Source: Acidimicrobiaceae bacterium (GTDB lineage: Bacteria; Actinomycetota; Acidimicrobiia; Acidimicrobiales; Ilumatobacteraceae). Taken from it: a stretch of 5,320 nucleotides of DNA. The translations under genes were made by a program, and so were the position numbers. Positions 1-5,281 of this stretch are shown piece by piece. The notes under the pieces were generated by a model. The model was given only the letters and a program-made list of their open reading frames with translations. It was not told the DNA's origin and did no database searches. Location: assembly GCA_947458565.1 (NCBI GenBank), contig CANGZK010000084.1, positions 1 through 5,320 of the forward strand, written 5' to 3'. Every line of letters begins with the position of its first letter. Within the stretch, counting starts at the first letter, position 1.

Positions 1-236
1 AGTTGCTGAAGTTTGATCAGAAATTTTCTCTTGGATTCACACTGCTTTCTGACGACACCAATGATGTTGCGAAGAAATACAAGGTTTGGAAGAAGAAATC
101 CATGTACGGTCGTGAATACATGGGTATTGAGCGGTCAGCCTTTTTAATCAATGGAAAAGGTGAGATAGTTCATGCTTGGTACAAGATCTCTCCGAAGGAC
201 ACTCCGCTTCGTTTGCTTGAGTCACTCAAGAAGTAA
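1..236 (+). CDS. bcp: Bcp/PrxQ-type thiol peroxidase, C-terminal fragment (5' end outside window)
   Basis: Peroxiredoxin of the Bcp/PrxQ family, which reduces hydrogen peroxide and organic hydroperoxides in the cytoplasm using thioredoxin-type donors. The visible 77 or so residues are the second half of the protein. They show FTLLSDD, then VAKKYKVW, then the family hallmark KSMYGREYMGIERSAF, whose arginine corresponds to the conserved active-site arginine. A final beta strand (EIVHAWYKI) and helix ending LESLKK follow. The family usually has RSTF where this one has RSAF. The peroxidatic cysteine lies in the missing N-terminal half and no cysteine occurs in the visible part, so activity cannot be judged. 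The frame is open to the left window edge, and the leftmost TTG/CTG codons are internal, not starts. The stop is TAA at 234-236, with fabZ starting 11 bases later, so the two are probably cotranscribed. Confidence 0.93.
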   Translation, partial: LLKFDQKFSLGFTLLSDDTNDVAKKYKVWKKKSMYGREYMGIERSAFLINGKGEIVHAWYKISPKDTPLRLLESLKK

Positions 237-239
237 GGG
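235..239 (+). promoter_or_regulatory. Ribosome binding site of fabZ, overlapping the bcp stop codon
   Basis: AAGGG lies 8 bases before the ATG at 248 and overlaps the TAA stop of the upstream peroxiredoxin gene. This spacing favours ATG 248 over the in-frame TTG at 242, which would sit only 2 bases from the motif. Confidence 0.6.
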
Positions 240-247
240 TATTGCAG

Positions 248-676
248 ATGACAACATTTCCAGAACCAAGTTCATTGCTGCCTCATCGCTCACCGTTCCT
301 ATTCGTTGATGCAATCACTGAATTGACACCTGGAATTTCTGCTTCAGCAATATGGACGCTCACTGGAAACGAAGCATTCTTTGAGGGTCATTTTCCTGGT
401 CGACCAACGCTGCCAGGAGTTTTGATGTGTGAGGCGATTGCTCAAACTGGTGCTCTGGCAATTGTGAGCGATCCAAAATTCGCAGGCAAGCTTCCACTTT
501 TTGGCGGTTTGGATGGTGCGCGTTTTCGACGACAAGTTGTTCCTGGCGACACGTTGGAGTTGTCGGCGACAATTGTTCGAATGTCGGCACGGGCCGGTAA
601 AGGCGCAGGTGTCGCTCGCGTCAATGGTGAGATCGCGTGTGAATGTGAATTGCTGTTTGTGGTAGTTGACGCTTAG
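248..676 (+). CDS. fabZ: (3R)-hydroxyacyl-ACP dehydratase FabZ
   Basis: Hot-dog-fold dehydratase that converts (3R)-hydroxyacyl-ACP to trans-2-enoyl-ACP in the FAS II elongation cycle. The 142-residue product matches usual FabZ length. Near the N-terminus is the family motif LLPHRSPFLFVD (residues 10-21). The active-site segment NEAFFEGHFPGRPTLPGVL follows, with catalytic His48 in GHFPG and Glu62 in CEAIAQ; the 14-residue spacing equals that of E. coli His54/Glu68. The substrate-tunnel strand RFRRQVVPGDTLEL is also conserved. The ATG at 248 is preferred because of the AAGGG upstream; an in-frame TTG at 242 would add two residues. The gene lies 11 bases after bcp and faces fabF, its pathway partner, tail to tail. 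Many actinobacteria use MaoC-type HadAB dehydratases instead, so FabZ beside an actinobacterial-looking fab operon is informative about lineage. Confidence 0.94.
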   Translation: MTTFPEPSSLLPHRSPFLFVDAITELTPGISASAIWTLTGNEAFFEGHFPGRPTLPGVLMCEAIAQTGALAIVSDPKFAGKLPLFGGLDGARFRRQVVPGDTLELSATIVRMSARAGKGAGVARVNGEIACECELLFVVVDA

Positions 677-705
677 TCAACGAGTAATGCGGCGCTTAGT
701 CAACG
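670..705. repeat. 13-bp direct repeat spanning the convergent fabZ and fabF stop codons
   Basis: CGCTTAGTCAACG occurs exactly at 670-682 and again at 693-705, a period of 23. The left copy contains the fabZ TAG (674-676); the right copy contains the fabF TAA, read on the minus strand (698-696). GTTGAC at 665-670 is complementary to GTCAAC in either copy (676-681 or 699-704), giving a small 6-bp stem with a 5-base loop or an alternative larger loop. No T-tract follows on either strand, so this is not a convincing terminator, though it is the only structured element between the two converging genes. Confidence 0.7.
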
Positions 706-1883
706 TAAGGCGAGACAATAACTGAACCGTTGTGTCCGCCGAATCCGAAGTTGTTCGAGATTGTTGGCCCAGGCTGCCATGGTCGTGGCTCGCCAAGAAC
801 AACATCGATTGACATCTCAGGATCAACGACCGTTGTGCCGCGTGTAGGAGGAATCAGTTTCTTTTCAAACGACAACATCACAGCGGCCAACTCGAGTGCG
901 CCAGCAGCACCAAGCGGATGACCAGTGACGCCTTTGATGGAAACAACCGGGGGGCCATCGGCGCCAAACACGGCAGCGATTGCTTGAGACTCGGCTTTAT
1001 CGTTAAGCGGAGTACTCGTACCGTGTGCATTGATTTGCTTGATGTCGCTCGGGTCTAGTCCTGCATCTTCAAGTGCTAATTGCATACAGCGTGTTGCGCC
1101 AATGCCACCCGGTGACGGCGCAGTGATGTGATATGCATCCGCATTGCTCGCAGCGCCAACAATCTCGCCAAGAATTGTTGCACCACGCTCAACTGCGAGG
1201 TCGAGTCGTTCGAGAATAAAAATTGCGGCACCTTCGCCCTGGATGAAGCCGTCACGAGTTTCGTCAAATGGCTTCGACACAAATGTCGAAGACAGTGCGG
1301 TCATATTGGTGAACCCGGCAAGCGCCGTGACTGTGGCTGCTGATTCTGTGCCTCCAGTGACCACTGCATCACATCGACCCCATGCAATAAGGCGCGCGGC
1401 ATTGCCGATGGCATGCGTGGAAGCTGCGCAGGCGGTGCAAATTGTTTCTGTTGGGCCCTGAAGTCCATAACGCATTGATATCGCAGCTCCGGAAGCGTTA
1501 GACATCATCATTGGTACGAGAAATGGGGAGACGCGTCTCTCACCTTTCTCCATGCGAACCTCAACTTGGCCTTCAAGTGTGCGTAAACCGCCTATGCCCG
1601 TGCCCAAGATTGTTCCGATACGTTCGCGGTTATAGGGCAGATCACCAGATTGAGCCATTGCCTCACCAGCAGCTGCCAGAGCAAACTGCTCACAACGGTC
1701 TGCCCTGCGAGATTCTTTGGGGCTCTCAAAGTAGGGCGATGGATCCCAATCCTTAAACTCGACAGAGTTGTTACCGGAAAAACCTGGTCCAAGTAGACCT
1801 TGCCAAAAAAGTTCCTTGCCAACACCGCACGGAGCAACAACTCCATAACCCGTAATGGCTACGCGATGGCCGGCACCTTGCAT
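696..1883 (-). CDS. fabF: Beta-ketoacyl-ACP synthase II (KAS II) FabF
   Basis: Thiolase-fold condensing enzyme that elongates acyl-ACP with malonyl-ACP, releasing CO2. The 395 residues contain the complete catalytic set: nucleophile Cys152 in ICTACAAST, His287 in NAHGTSTPLND, Lys317 in SIKGVTGH and His322 in GHPLGAAGA. The glycine-rich C-terminal loop is NNFGFGGHNGS (377-387). The FGFGGHN form is the one I recall from mycobacterial KasA; most FabF proteins have FGFGGTN. The protein is about 15 residues shorter than usual FabF. The shortfall is near residues 33-48, where the strand and loop between the N-terminal LLAG-type helix and DWDPSPYF are reduced. The gene is last in the operon, 21 bases after acpP, with no clear Shine-Dalgarno; a short hairpin sits 8 bases before the ATG. 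It could also be called KasA-like. The function as an elongating ketosynthase is secure; chain-length preference is not readable from sequence. Confidence 0.95.
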   Translation of the reverse strand: MQGAGHRVAITGYGVVAPCGVGKELFWQGLLGPGFSGNNSVEFKDWDPSPYFESPKESRRADRCEQFALAAAGEAMAQSGDLPYNRERIGTILGTGIGGLRTLEGQVEVRMEKGERRVSPFLVPMMMSNASGAAISMRYGLQGPTETICTACAASTHAIGNAARLIAWGRCDAVVTGGTESAATVTALAGFTNMTALSSTFVSKPFDETRDGFIQGEGAAIFILERLDLAVERGATILGEIVGAASNADAYHITAPSPGGIGATRCMQLALEDAGLDPSDIKQINAHGTSTPLNDKAESQAIAAVFGADGPPVVSIKGVTGHPLGAAGALELAAVMLSFEKKLIPPTRGTTVVDPEMSIDVVLGEPRPWQPGPTISNNFGFGGHNGSVIVSPYVD

Positions 1884-1891
1884 GACTAGTT

Positions 1892-1904
1892 GCGCTCGAA
1901 GCGC
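1892..1904 (-). other. GC-rich hairpin between acpP and fabF
   Basis: Directly after the acpP TAA, the transcript reads GCGCT-TCG-AGCGC, a perfect 5-bp stem with a 3-base loop that ends 8 bases before the fabF ATG. No U-tract follows, so it is not a standard intrinsic terminator. It occupies the place where a fabF ribosome binding site would be expected. It could act as an mRNA processing or stability element, or as a brake on fabF translation; that role is inference. Confidence 0.5.
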
Positions 1905-2144
1905 TTACTTGACTTTGGAAGTGACGAGATCGAAGGCTTTGCCGATTGTGTCGACACCCTCGAGATCGGATTCTGGTACTTCAATACCAAATTCTTCTTC
2001 AAGTGCCATTACCAATTCGACAAGGTCGAGTGAGTCTGCATCAAGATCATCGGAGAAGTGCGCGGTGGGAACAATTTTTGAGGCGTCGACGGAAAGAACT
2101 TCTACGGCGCATTTTGTGAAACGGTCAAATAGTTGCTGATCCAT
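1905..2144 (-). CDS. acpP: Acyl carrier protein
   Basis: Small acidic four-helix carrier that holds growing acyl chains on a 4'-phosphopantetheine arm and delivers them to every FAS II enzyme. The 79-residue product has the standard ACP length. The phosphopantetheine attachment Ser38 lies in LDADSLDLVEL, followed by the acidic recognition helix VMALEEEFGIEVPE, almost the family consensus. Cys12 near the N-terminus is not a typical ACP feature. The ATG at 2144 was chosen because a strong AGGAG lies 7 bases before it. An in-frame ATG at 2180 would give a 91-residue protein with a basic N-terminal extension that ACPs normally lack, and would place that AGGAG inside the coding region. The gene sits between fabG and fabF, the common bacterial order. 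The 78-base gap after fabG, the largest in the operon, may allow extra expression of this abundant protein. Confidence 0.96.
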   Translation of the reverse strand: MDQQLFDRFTKCAVEVLSVDASKIVPTAHFSDDLDADSLDLVELVMALEEEFGIEVPESDLEGVDTIGKAFDLVTSKVK

Positions 2145-2151
2145 GTTGTTG

Positions 2152-2156
2152 CTCCT
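2152..2156 (-). promoter_or_regulatory. Strong Shine-Dalgarno of acpP
   Basis: AGGAG on the minus strand lies 7 bases upstream of the ATG at 2144. It is the best ribosome binding site in the operon and decides the acpP start over the upstream ATG at 2180. Confidence 0.8.
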
Positions 2157-2184
2157 GGCTGTGTGTTTTCGAACTTGCAAATAC

Positions 2185-2212
2185 AGGTTACTACGAAACG
2201 ACTTTGGGTGAA
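2185..2212 (-). promoter_or_regulatory. Possible internal promoter ahead of acpP
   Basis: In the 78-base fabG-acpP gap, the minus strand has TTCACC (2212-2207) and TAACCT (2190-2185), separated by 16 bases. They match the sigma-70 -35 (TTGACA) at 4 of 6 positions and the actinobacterial TANNNT -10 pattern. The match is weak. The unusual gap length and the general need for more ACP than enzyme make it worth noting, no more. Confidence 0.2.
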
Positions 2213-2222
2213 GACTTCGTGA

Positions 2223-2939
2223 CTAGTGACCCATGCCAAGTCCGCCATCGACGGGAATTATTGCCCCTGTGATGTATGCGGCGGCTGGGCTTGCGAGGAA
2301 GGTCACGACTCCTGCGATTTCATCTACCGTTGCGGTTCTTCCTAGTGGCACCGCGTCAGTGATTTGTTGCATCTGCTTTTCATTGAGTGCCGCTGTCATC
2401 TCGGTGTCAACAGGACCAGGTGCAACGACGTTAACGGTAATGCTGCGAGACCCAAGTTCGCGAGCGAGGGAGCGACCCAAGCCAACTAAACCTGCTTTCG
2501 ACGCTGCGTAGTTTGCTTGGCCTGCTGATCCCAACATGCCGACGACGCTTGAAATCAAAATGATACGTCCAGACCGAGCGCGAAGCATGCCTTGTGTCGC
2601 TCGCTTGCACACACGAAACGCCGCCGTGAGGTTGGCATCCAGCACAGTTGCAAAGTCGTCTTCACTCATACGAAGGATCAATGTGTCTTTGGTGATTCCT
2701 GCATTAGATACAAGCACTTGCACAGGACCGAAGTGAGCCTCAACAGCATCAAACGCTGCATTTACCTGATCGGTGTCCGTGACGTCGCACTTCACAGCAA
2801 AAAATTCAGATGCAGGTGGAGACGAGTTGTATGTAACGGCAACGTGGTCGCCAAGTGCGGCGAAGTGGCGAGCGCACGCGAGGCCAATACCTTTGGATCC
2901 GCCGGTGATAAGAACTACTCGTGAAGTTGTATCAGTCAT
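2223..2939 (-). CDS. fabG: 3-oxoacyl-ACP reductase FabG (MabA-like)
   Basis: NADPH-dependent short-chain dehydrogenase that reduces 3-ketoacyl-ACP to (3R)-hydroxyacyl-ACP. The 238 residues show the Rossmann motif TGGSKGIG (12-19), the structural SNAG (78-81) and a full catalytic tetrad: Asn103 (DANLT), Ser131 (ISSVVG), Tyr144 and Lys148 (YAASK). The C-terminus IPVDGGLGMGH and the stretch AVTYNSSPP...CDVTDTDQV...GPVQVLVSNAG follow the mycobacterial MabA pattern. At the end of the second strand, MabA as I recall it has Arg (THRGSG), a cofactor-phosphate contact, while this protein has Asn (TYNSSP). NADPH binding may therefore rely on other residues; this is inference. The gene starts 13 bases after fabH with only a weak AAAG-type ribosome site, consistent with coupled translation. 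The assignment to FabG, as opposed to another SDR, is secured by its fab neighbours. Confidence 0.95.
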   Translation of the reverse strand: MTDTTSRVVLITGGSKGIGLACARHFAALGDHVAVTYNSSPPASEFFAVKCDVTDTDQVNAAFDAVEAHFGPVQVLVSNAGITKDTLILRMSEDDFATVLDANLTAAFRVCKRATQGMLRARSGRIILISSVVGMLGSAGQANYAASKAGLVGLGRSLARELGSRSITVNVVAPGPVDTEMTAALNEKQMQQITDAVPLGRTATVDEIAGVVTFLASPAAAYITGAIIPVDGGLGMGH

Positions 2940-2952
2940 GTTGAACTACTTT

Positions 2953-3906
2953 CTACCGTTGACCGTGCCAGCGCAAAATTGCACTCGCTGCAGTCATTCC
3001 TGCGCCAAATCCTACGAGTAAAACTAAATCTCCGTTGTTGAGACGTCCTTTGTCGGCTGCATCAAAAAGAGCCAATGGAATTGATGCTGACGATGTATTG
3101 CCTGTTTCATGCAAAACAATTGACGTTTTATCCATGGATACACCAAGTCGATCGCACGCTGCAGAGATGATGCGCGTATTTGCTTGATGCGGAACAACGA
3201 GTGCGAGTTGGTCGGCTGTTACACCTGCAATGGCCATTGATTTCTGTGCAGAGTCAACCATGATGCGTACAGCTCTGCGGAATACTTCCTTGCCGTCCAT
3301 CTGTATAAATCCGCCAATTTCGGCGTAAAGAAGTTCTTCTGCGGATCCATCGGCATCTAAATCCCATGCGAGAAGTTGTCCTGGTCCTTCAACGGCTTCG
3401 AGCACGCAAGCGCCTGATCCGTCTGCAAATAAAATTGCAGTGCCTCGGTCTGTCCAATCGGTTACCCGAGAAAGTGTGTCTGTACCGATTACCAAAACCT
3501 TCTTAGCCCCCATAGCAATCAACCCGTGAGCATTGACAAGCGCATAGACGAAGCCCGAACACGCAGCATTGATGTCGAAAGCACCGCACTTCAGACCTAG
3601 TTCGTGCTGTACCCGCGCGGAAGTCCCAGGGACTGCACGGTCAGGAGTGGTGGTTGCTAAAACGAGTGCATCAATCTCGAGCGGATCAACTTTCGCCATT
3701 TGCATTGCCAAACGGGCGCTTTGCACTGAGAGACCTGCAGTGGTGCCACCGATATGGCGCTGATGAATGCCAGTGCGCTCGCGAATCCACGCATCATTGG
3801 TGTCAAGGGTCTTTGATAGGTCATCATTCGTAACGATGTTGTCGGGAAGTGCACGACCCCAACCTGTGATGACTGCACCGCGCGCGCTCGATGGAATTTG
3901 TGGCAT
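2953..3906 (-). CDS. fabH: Beta-ketoacyl-ACP synthase III (KAS III) FabH
   Basis: Initiating condensing enzyme that joins an acyl-CoA primer to malonyl-ACP, setting the chain's starter unit. From the ATG at 3906 it is 317 residues, the usual length. The triad is Cys116 (NAACSGF), His240 (VPHQAN) and Asn270 (ETGNTSSAS). The N-terminal signature DTNDAWIRERTGIHQRH is present, as are the glycine-rich FADGSGA and the C-terminal LLVGFGAGMT. An in-frame ATG at 3936 would add 10 residues and overlap fabD by 19 bases, but it lacks a Shine-Dalgarno. The ATG at 3906 has AGGG 9 bases upstream and leaves the same 11-base gap seen between bcp and fabZ. The loop before FIQMDGKEVF is clearly shorter than in E. 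coli FabH; the Cys-His spacing is 124 against 132. Whether the primer is straight (acetyl) or branched cannot be told from sequence alone. Confidence 0.94.
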   Translation of the reverse strand: MPQIPSSARGAVITGWGRALPDNIVTNDDLSKTLDTNDAWIRERTGIHQRHIGGTTAGLSVQSARLAMQMAKVDPLEIDALVLATTTPDRAVPGTSARVQHELGLKCGAFDINAACSGFVYALVNAHGLIAMGAKKVLVIGTDTLSRVTDWTDRGTAILFADGSGACVLEAVEGPGQLLAWDLDADGSAEELLYAEIGGFIQMDGKEVFRRAVRIMVDSAQKSMAIAGVTADQLALVVPHQANTRIISAACDRLGVSMDKTSIVLHETGNTSSASIPLALFDAADKGRLNNGDLVLLVGFGAGMTAASAILRWHGQR

Positions 3907-3915
3907 TGCGGGCAA

Positions 3916-3919
3916 CCCT
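3916..3919 (-). promoter_or_regulatory. Probable fabH ribosome binding site overlapping the fabD stop
   Basis: On the minus strand the fabD stop forms TAGGG, so AGGG lies 9 bases before the ATG at 3906. This supports 3906 over the upstream ATG at 3936 and suggests termination-reinitiation coupling of fabD and fabH. Confidence 0.45.
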
Positions 3920-5105
3920 AATGCGATCTCAGCCATGCGATTGGCTGGTGAGCAGTCAATCGTTCGCCATCAACCGCAATAAAGTTTTGCAAAATACCCG
4001 CAAACGGTGATCGCACCTCAGTCTCGCCAACATGGCCGAGTACAAGACCAACTTCGATTCGAGTGTTGTTCTCAATAGATGCTTTCTTGGTAAATACACC
4101 TGCGGCAGGGCTCACGACAAGGCGTTCAATCGCGAAAAGGTGTTCGCCCTCGTGTGGTGCCGAGGCGATGGGAGCGGCGGCCTCATAAAAGAGGTCCATC
4201 CACTCAATGAGTGCATCGAGATCATCTGGAGTTGCAACGCTGATTGTTTTTGCGCCATCAATGGTGCGCTTTGCCATACCAGTGAGTACGCCACCTGGTC
4301 CTAACTCTATGAACCCACGCACACCCAGTTCTCCTAAGGCAAGAAGACAATGCTTCCAGCGCACCGGTGAAGACAACTGAGCCGACAACAACGACGCCCA
4401 TTCAGAGCCGTGGTCGTGGGCGAGTGCATCAACATTAGAGATGACCGGCACTTCGGTATCACGAGGTCGCGCAGATGCAATCGCTTCACGCAATCGATCT
4501 CGTGCACTCGACATATAAGGAGTGTGAAAGGCGCCTGATACTGGAAGCGACATCACTCGTTTTGCCCCGAGTGATTTTGCTTGTTCGGATGCCTTGGCGA
4601 CACCTTCGATTGATCCGGCAATTACAACTTGCCCCGGCGCATTGAAATTAGCAACCCAAACATCCGAATCTGCCAAACGACAAGCAACCTCAACTTGTTC
4701 ATCATCAAGCCCGAGAACAGCAGCCATAGTTCCTGGTTGAGCGATACCTGCTTCATGCATTGCTGACGAACGTTCAGCTACCAGTCTTAACCCATCATCG
4801 AAACGAAGTGCACCAGTTGCGACAAGTGCTGTGTATTCTCCAAGACTGTGACCGGCGCAAAAGCTCGGTTCGATACCCAGACGCTCAACCGCATCGAGCA
4901 CCATGAGCGACATGATGAATGTTGTCAACTGTGCATTTCGAGTGTCTTTGAGTTCTTCAGCGTCAGCTTTGAGCAAAAGGGCAGAAACATCTCGTCCGAC
5001 TATTTCGGATGCTTCACCAACTAATTCCCAACTCTCGTGGTCGACCCATGCAGCACCCATGCCGGAGCGCTGTGAACCTTGACCTGGAAATGTGAATGCG
5101 AGCAT
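3918..5105 (-). CDS. fabD: Malonyl-CoA:ACP transacylase FabD with a C-terminal biotinyl/lipoyl-like domain
   Basis: Transfers malonyl from CoA to ACP, supplying the extender unit for FabH and FabF. Residues 1 to about 295 are a complete FabD. They include FPGQGSQ (6-12), the nucleophile Ser87 in GHSLGEY, Arg112, His194 in GAFHTPYM, Gln243 in AQLSSPVRW, and ELGPGGVLTGMAKR. FabD normally ends near residue 310, but this protein runs to 395. After a linker rich in Ala, Pro and Glu (about 305-327), residues 328-394 form a glycine-turn beta-rich module. It resembles the barrel-sandwich fold of biotinyl and lipoyl domains but has no modifiable lysine. The frame is uninterrupted and the extension uses ordinary codons, so it looks like a genuine fusion. 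It is the first gene of the operon. ATG 5105 places the GQG motif at the standard distance from the N-terminus; the nearest purine-rich tract (GGGG) is rather far, about 11 bases upstream. Confidence 0.95.
   Translation of the reverse strand: MLAFTFPGQGSQRSGMGAAWVDHESWELVGEASEIVGRDVSALLLKADAEELKDTRNAQLTTFIMSLMVLDAVERLGIEPSFCAGHSLGEYTALVATGALRFDDGLRLVAERSSAMHEAGIAQPGTMAAVLGLDDEQVEVACRLADSDVWVANFNAPGQVVIAGSIEGVAKASEQAKSLGAKRVMSLPVSGAFHTPYMSSARDRLREAIASARPRDTEVPVISNVDALAHDHGSEWASLLSAQLSSPVRWKHCLLALGELGVRGFIELGPGGVLTGMAKRTIDGAKTISVATPDDLDALIEWMDLFYEAAAPIASAPHEGEHLFAIERLVVSPAAGVFTKKASIENNTRIEVGLVLGHVGETEVRSPFAGILQNFIAVDGERLTAHQPIAWLRSH
3921..4124 (-). other. Lysine-less biotinyl/lipoyl-type (barrel-sandwich) domain fused to FabD
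   Basis: FabD residues 328-395 form two similar halves. The first is VVSPAAGVF...IEVGLVLGHV and the second is VRSPFAGIL...GERLTAHQPIAWL. Each has an SP-x-A-G turn followed by a hydrophobic strand, the quasi-twofold layout of biotinyl and lipoyl domains. In BCCP-type domains the halves are joined by a hairpin bearing the modified lysine (EAMKM). Here the joint is only GHVGETEV, with no lysine. Post-translational modification at the normal site is therefore not expected. A structural, docking or regulatory role is inference. Confidence 0.65.
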
Positions 5106-5163
5106 GAAGTACTAAACCCCGTTTATCTGCAGTGTTGTTGGCTGTTTTGTGGACTGGGCCTGT

Positions 5164-5192
5164 ATCTGACCCCGCCTTCGACCCTGTGTCTA
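5164..5192 (-). promoter_or_regulatory. Candidate promoter of the fabD-fabH-fabG-acpP-fabF operon
   Basis: On the minus strand, TAGACA (5192-5187) is 5/6 to the -35 consensus TTGACA. It is followed after 17 bases by TCAGAT (5169-5164), a poor -10. Transcription would start near 5157, giving a leader of roughly 50 bases. The location is right, since this is the only sizeable gap before the first operon gene, but the -10 lacks the conserved second-position A, so the exact site is uncertain. Confidence 0.3.
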
Positions 5193-5213
5193 CAGCCTTG
5201 TATTAACTACAGC
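5190..5213. repeat. 7-bp direct repeat upstream of fabD
   Basis: CTACAGC occurs at 5190-5196 and 5207-5213, a period of 17, at and just upstream of the candidate -35 element of fabD. The second copy also forms a short inverted repeat, CTAC-AGC-GTAG (5207-5217). It could be an operator half-site pair for a FAS regulator, but the repeats are short enough to arise by chance. Confidence 0.3.
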
Positions 5214-5281
5214 GTAGAACTTGTCGCGGGTGGGTACGATGTTCCCTCGCAGTAAGCCAAGTAATCAAGCACTTCACTCGG

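Noticed and set aside
242..247. TTG start for fabZ, two codons upstream of the ATG
   Set aside because: It sits only 2 bases from the AAGGG site; ATG at 248 has the proper 8-base spacing.
665..681. Intrinsic terminator between fabZ and fabF
   Set aside because: The stem GTTGAC/GTCAAC is only 6 bp, AT-containing and lacks a following T-tract on either strand.
1855..2139. Open frame antisense to acpP and the fabF start (and similar antisense frames in fabD, fabG and fabF)
   Set aside because: Low-complexity or unconvincing translations lying fully opposite well-supported genes; no ribosome sites or family motifs.
2145..2170. Shared leader motif (AAAACA, CAGCCA, CAACAAC) upstream of both acpP and fabD
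   Set aside because: The pieces are short and differently spaced, and in acpP they are interrupted by the Shine-Dalgarno; likely chance.
2145..2180. Longer acyl carrier protein starting at ATG 2180
   Set aside because: It adds a basic N-terminus not typical of ACP and would bury the strong AGGAG inside the gene.
3921..4199. Separate small gene for the FabD C-terminal domain from an internal ATG at 4199
   Set aside because: No Shine-Dalgarno precedes the ATG, and the frame is continuous with FabD; a fusion is simpler.
5235..5240. TACGAT as the -10 of a tRNA-Leu promoter
   Set aside because: The hexamer fits, but there is no recognisable -35 at 16-18 bases upstream; not strong enough to list.
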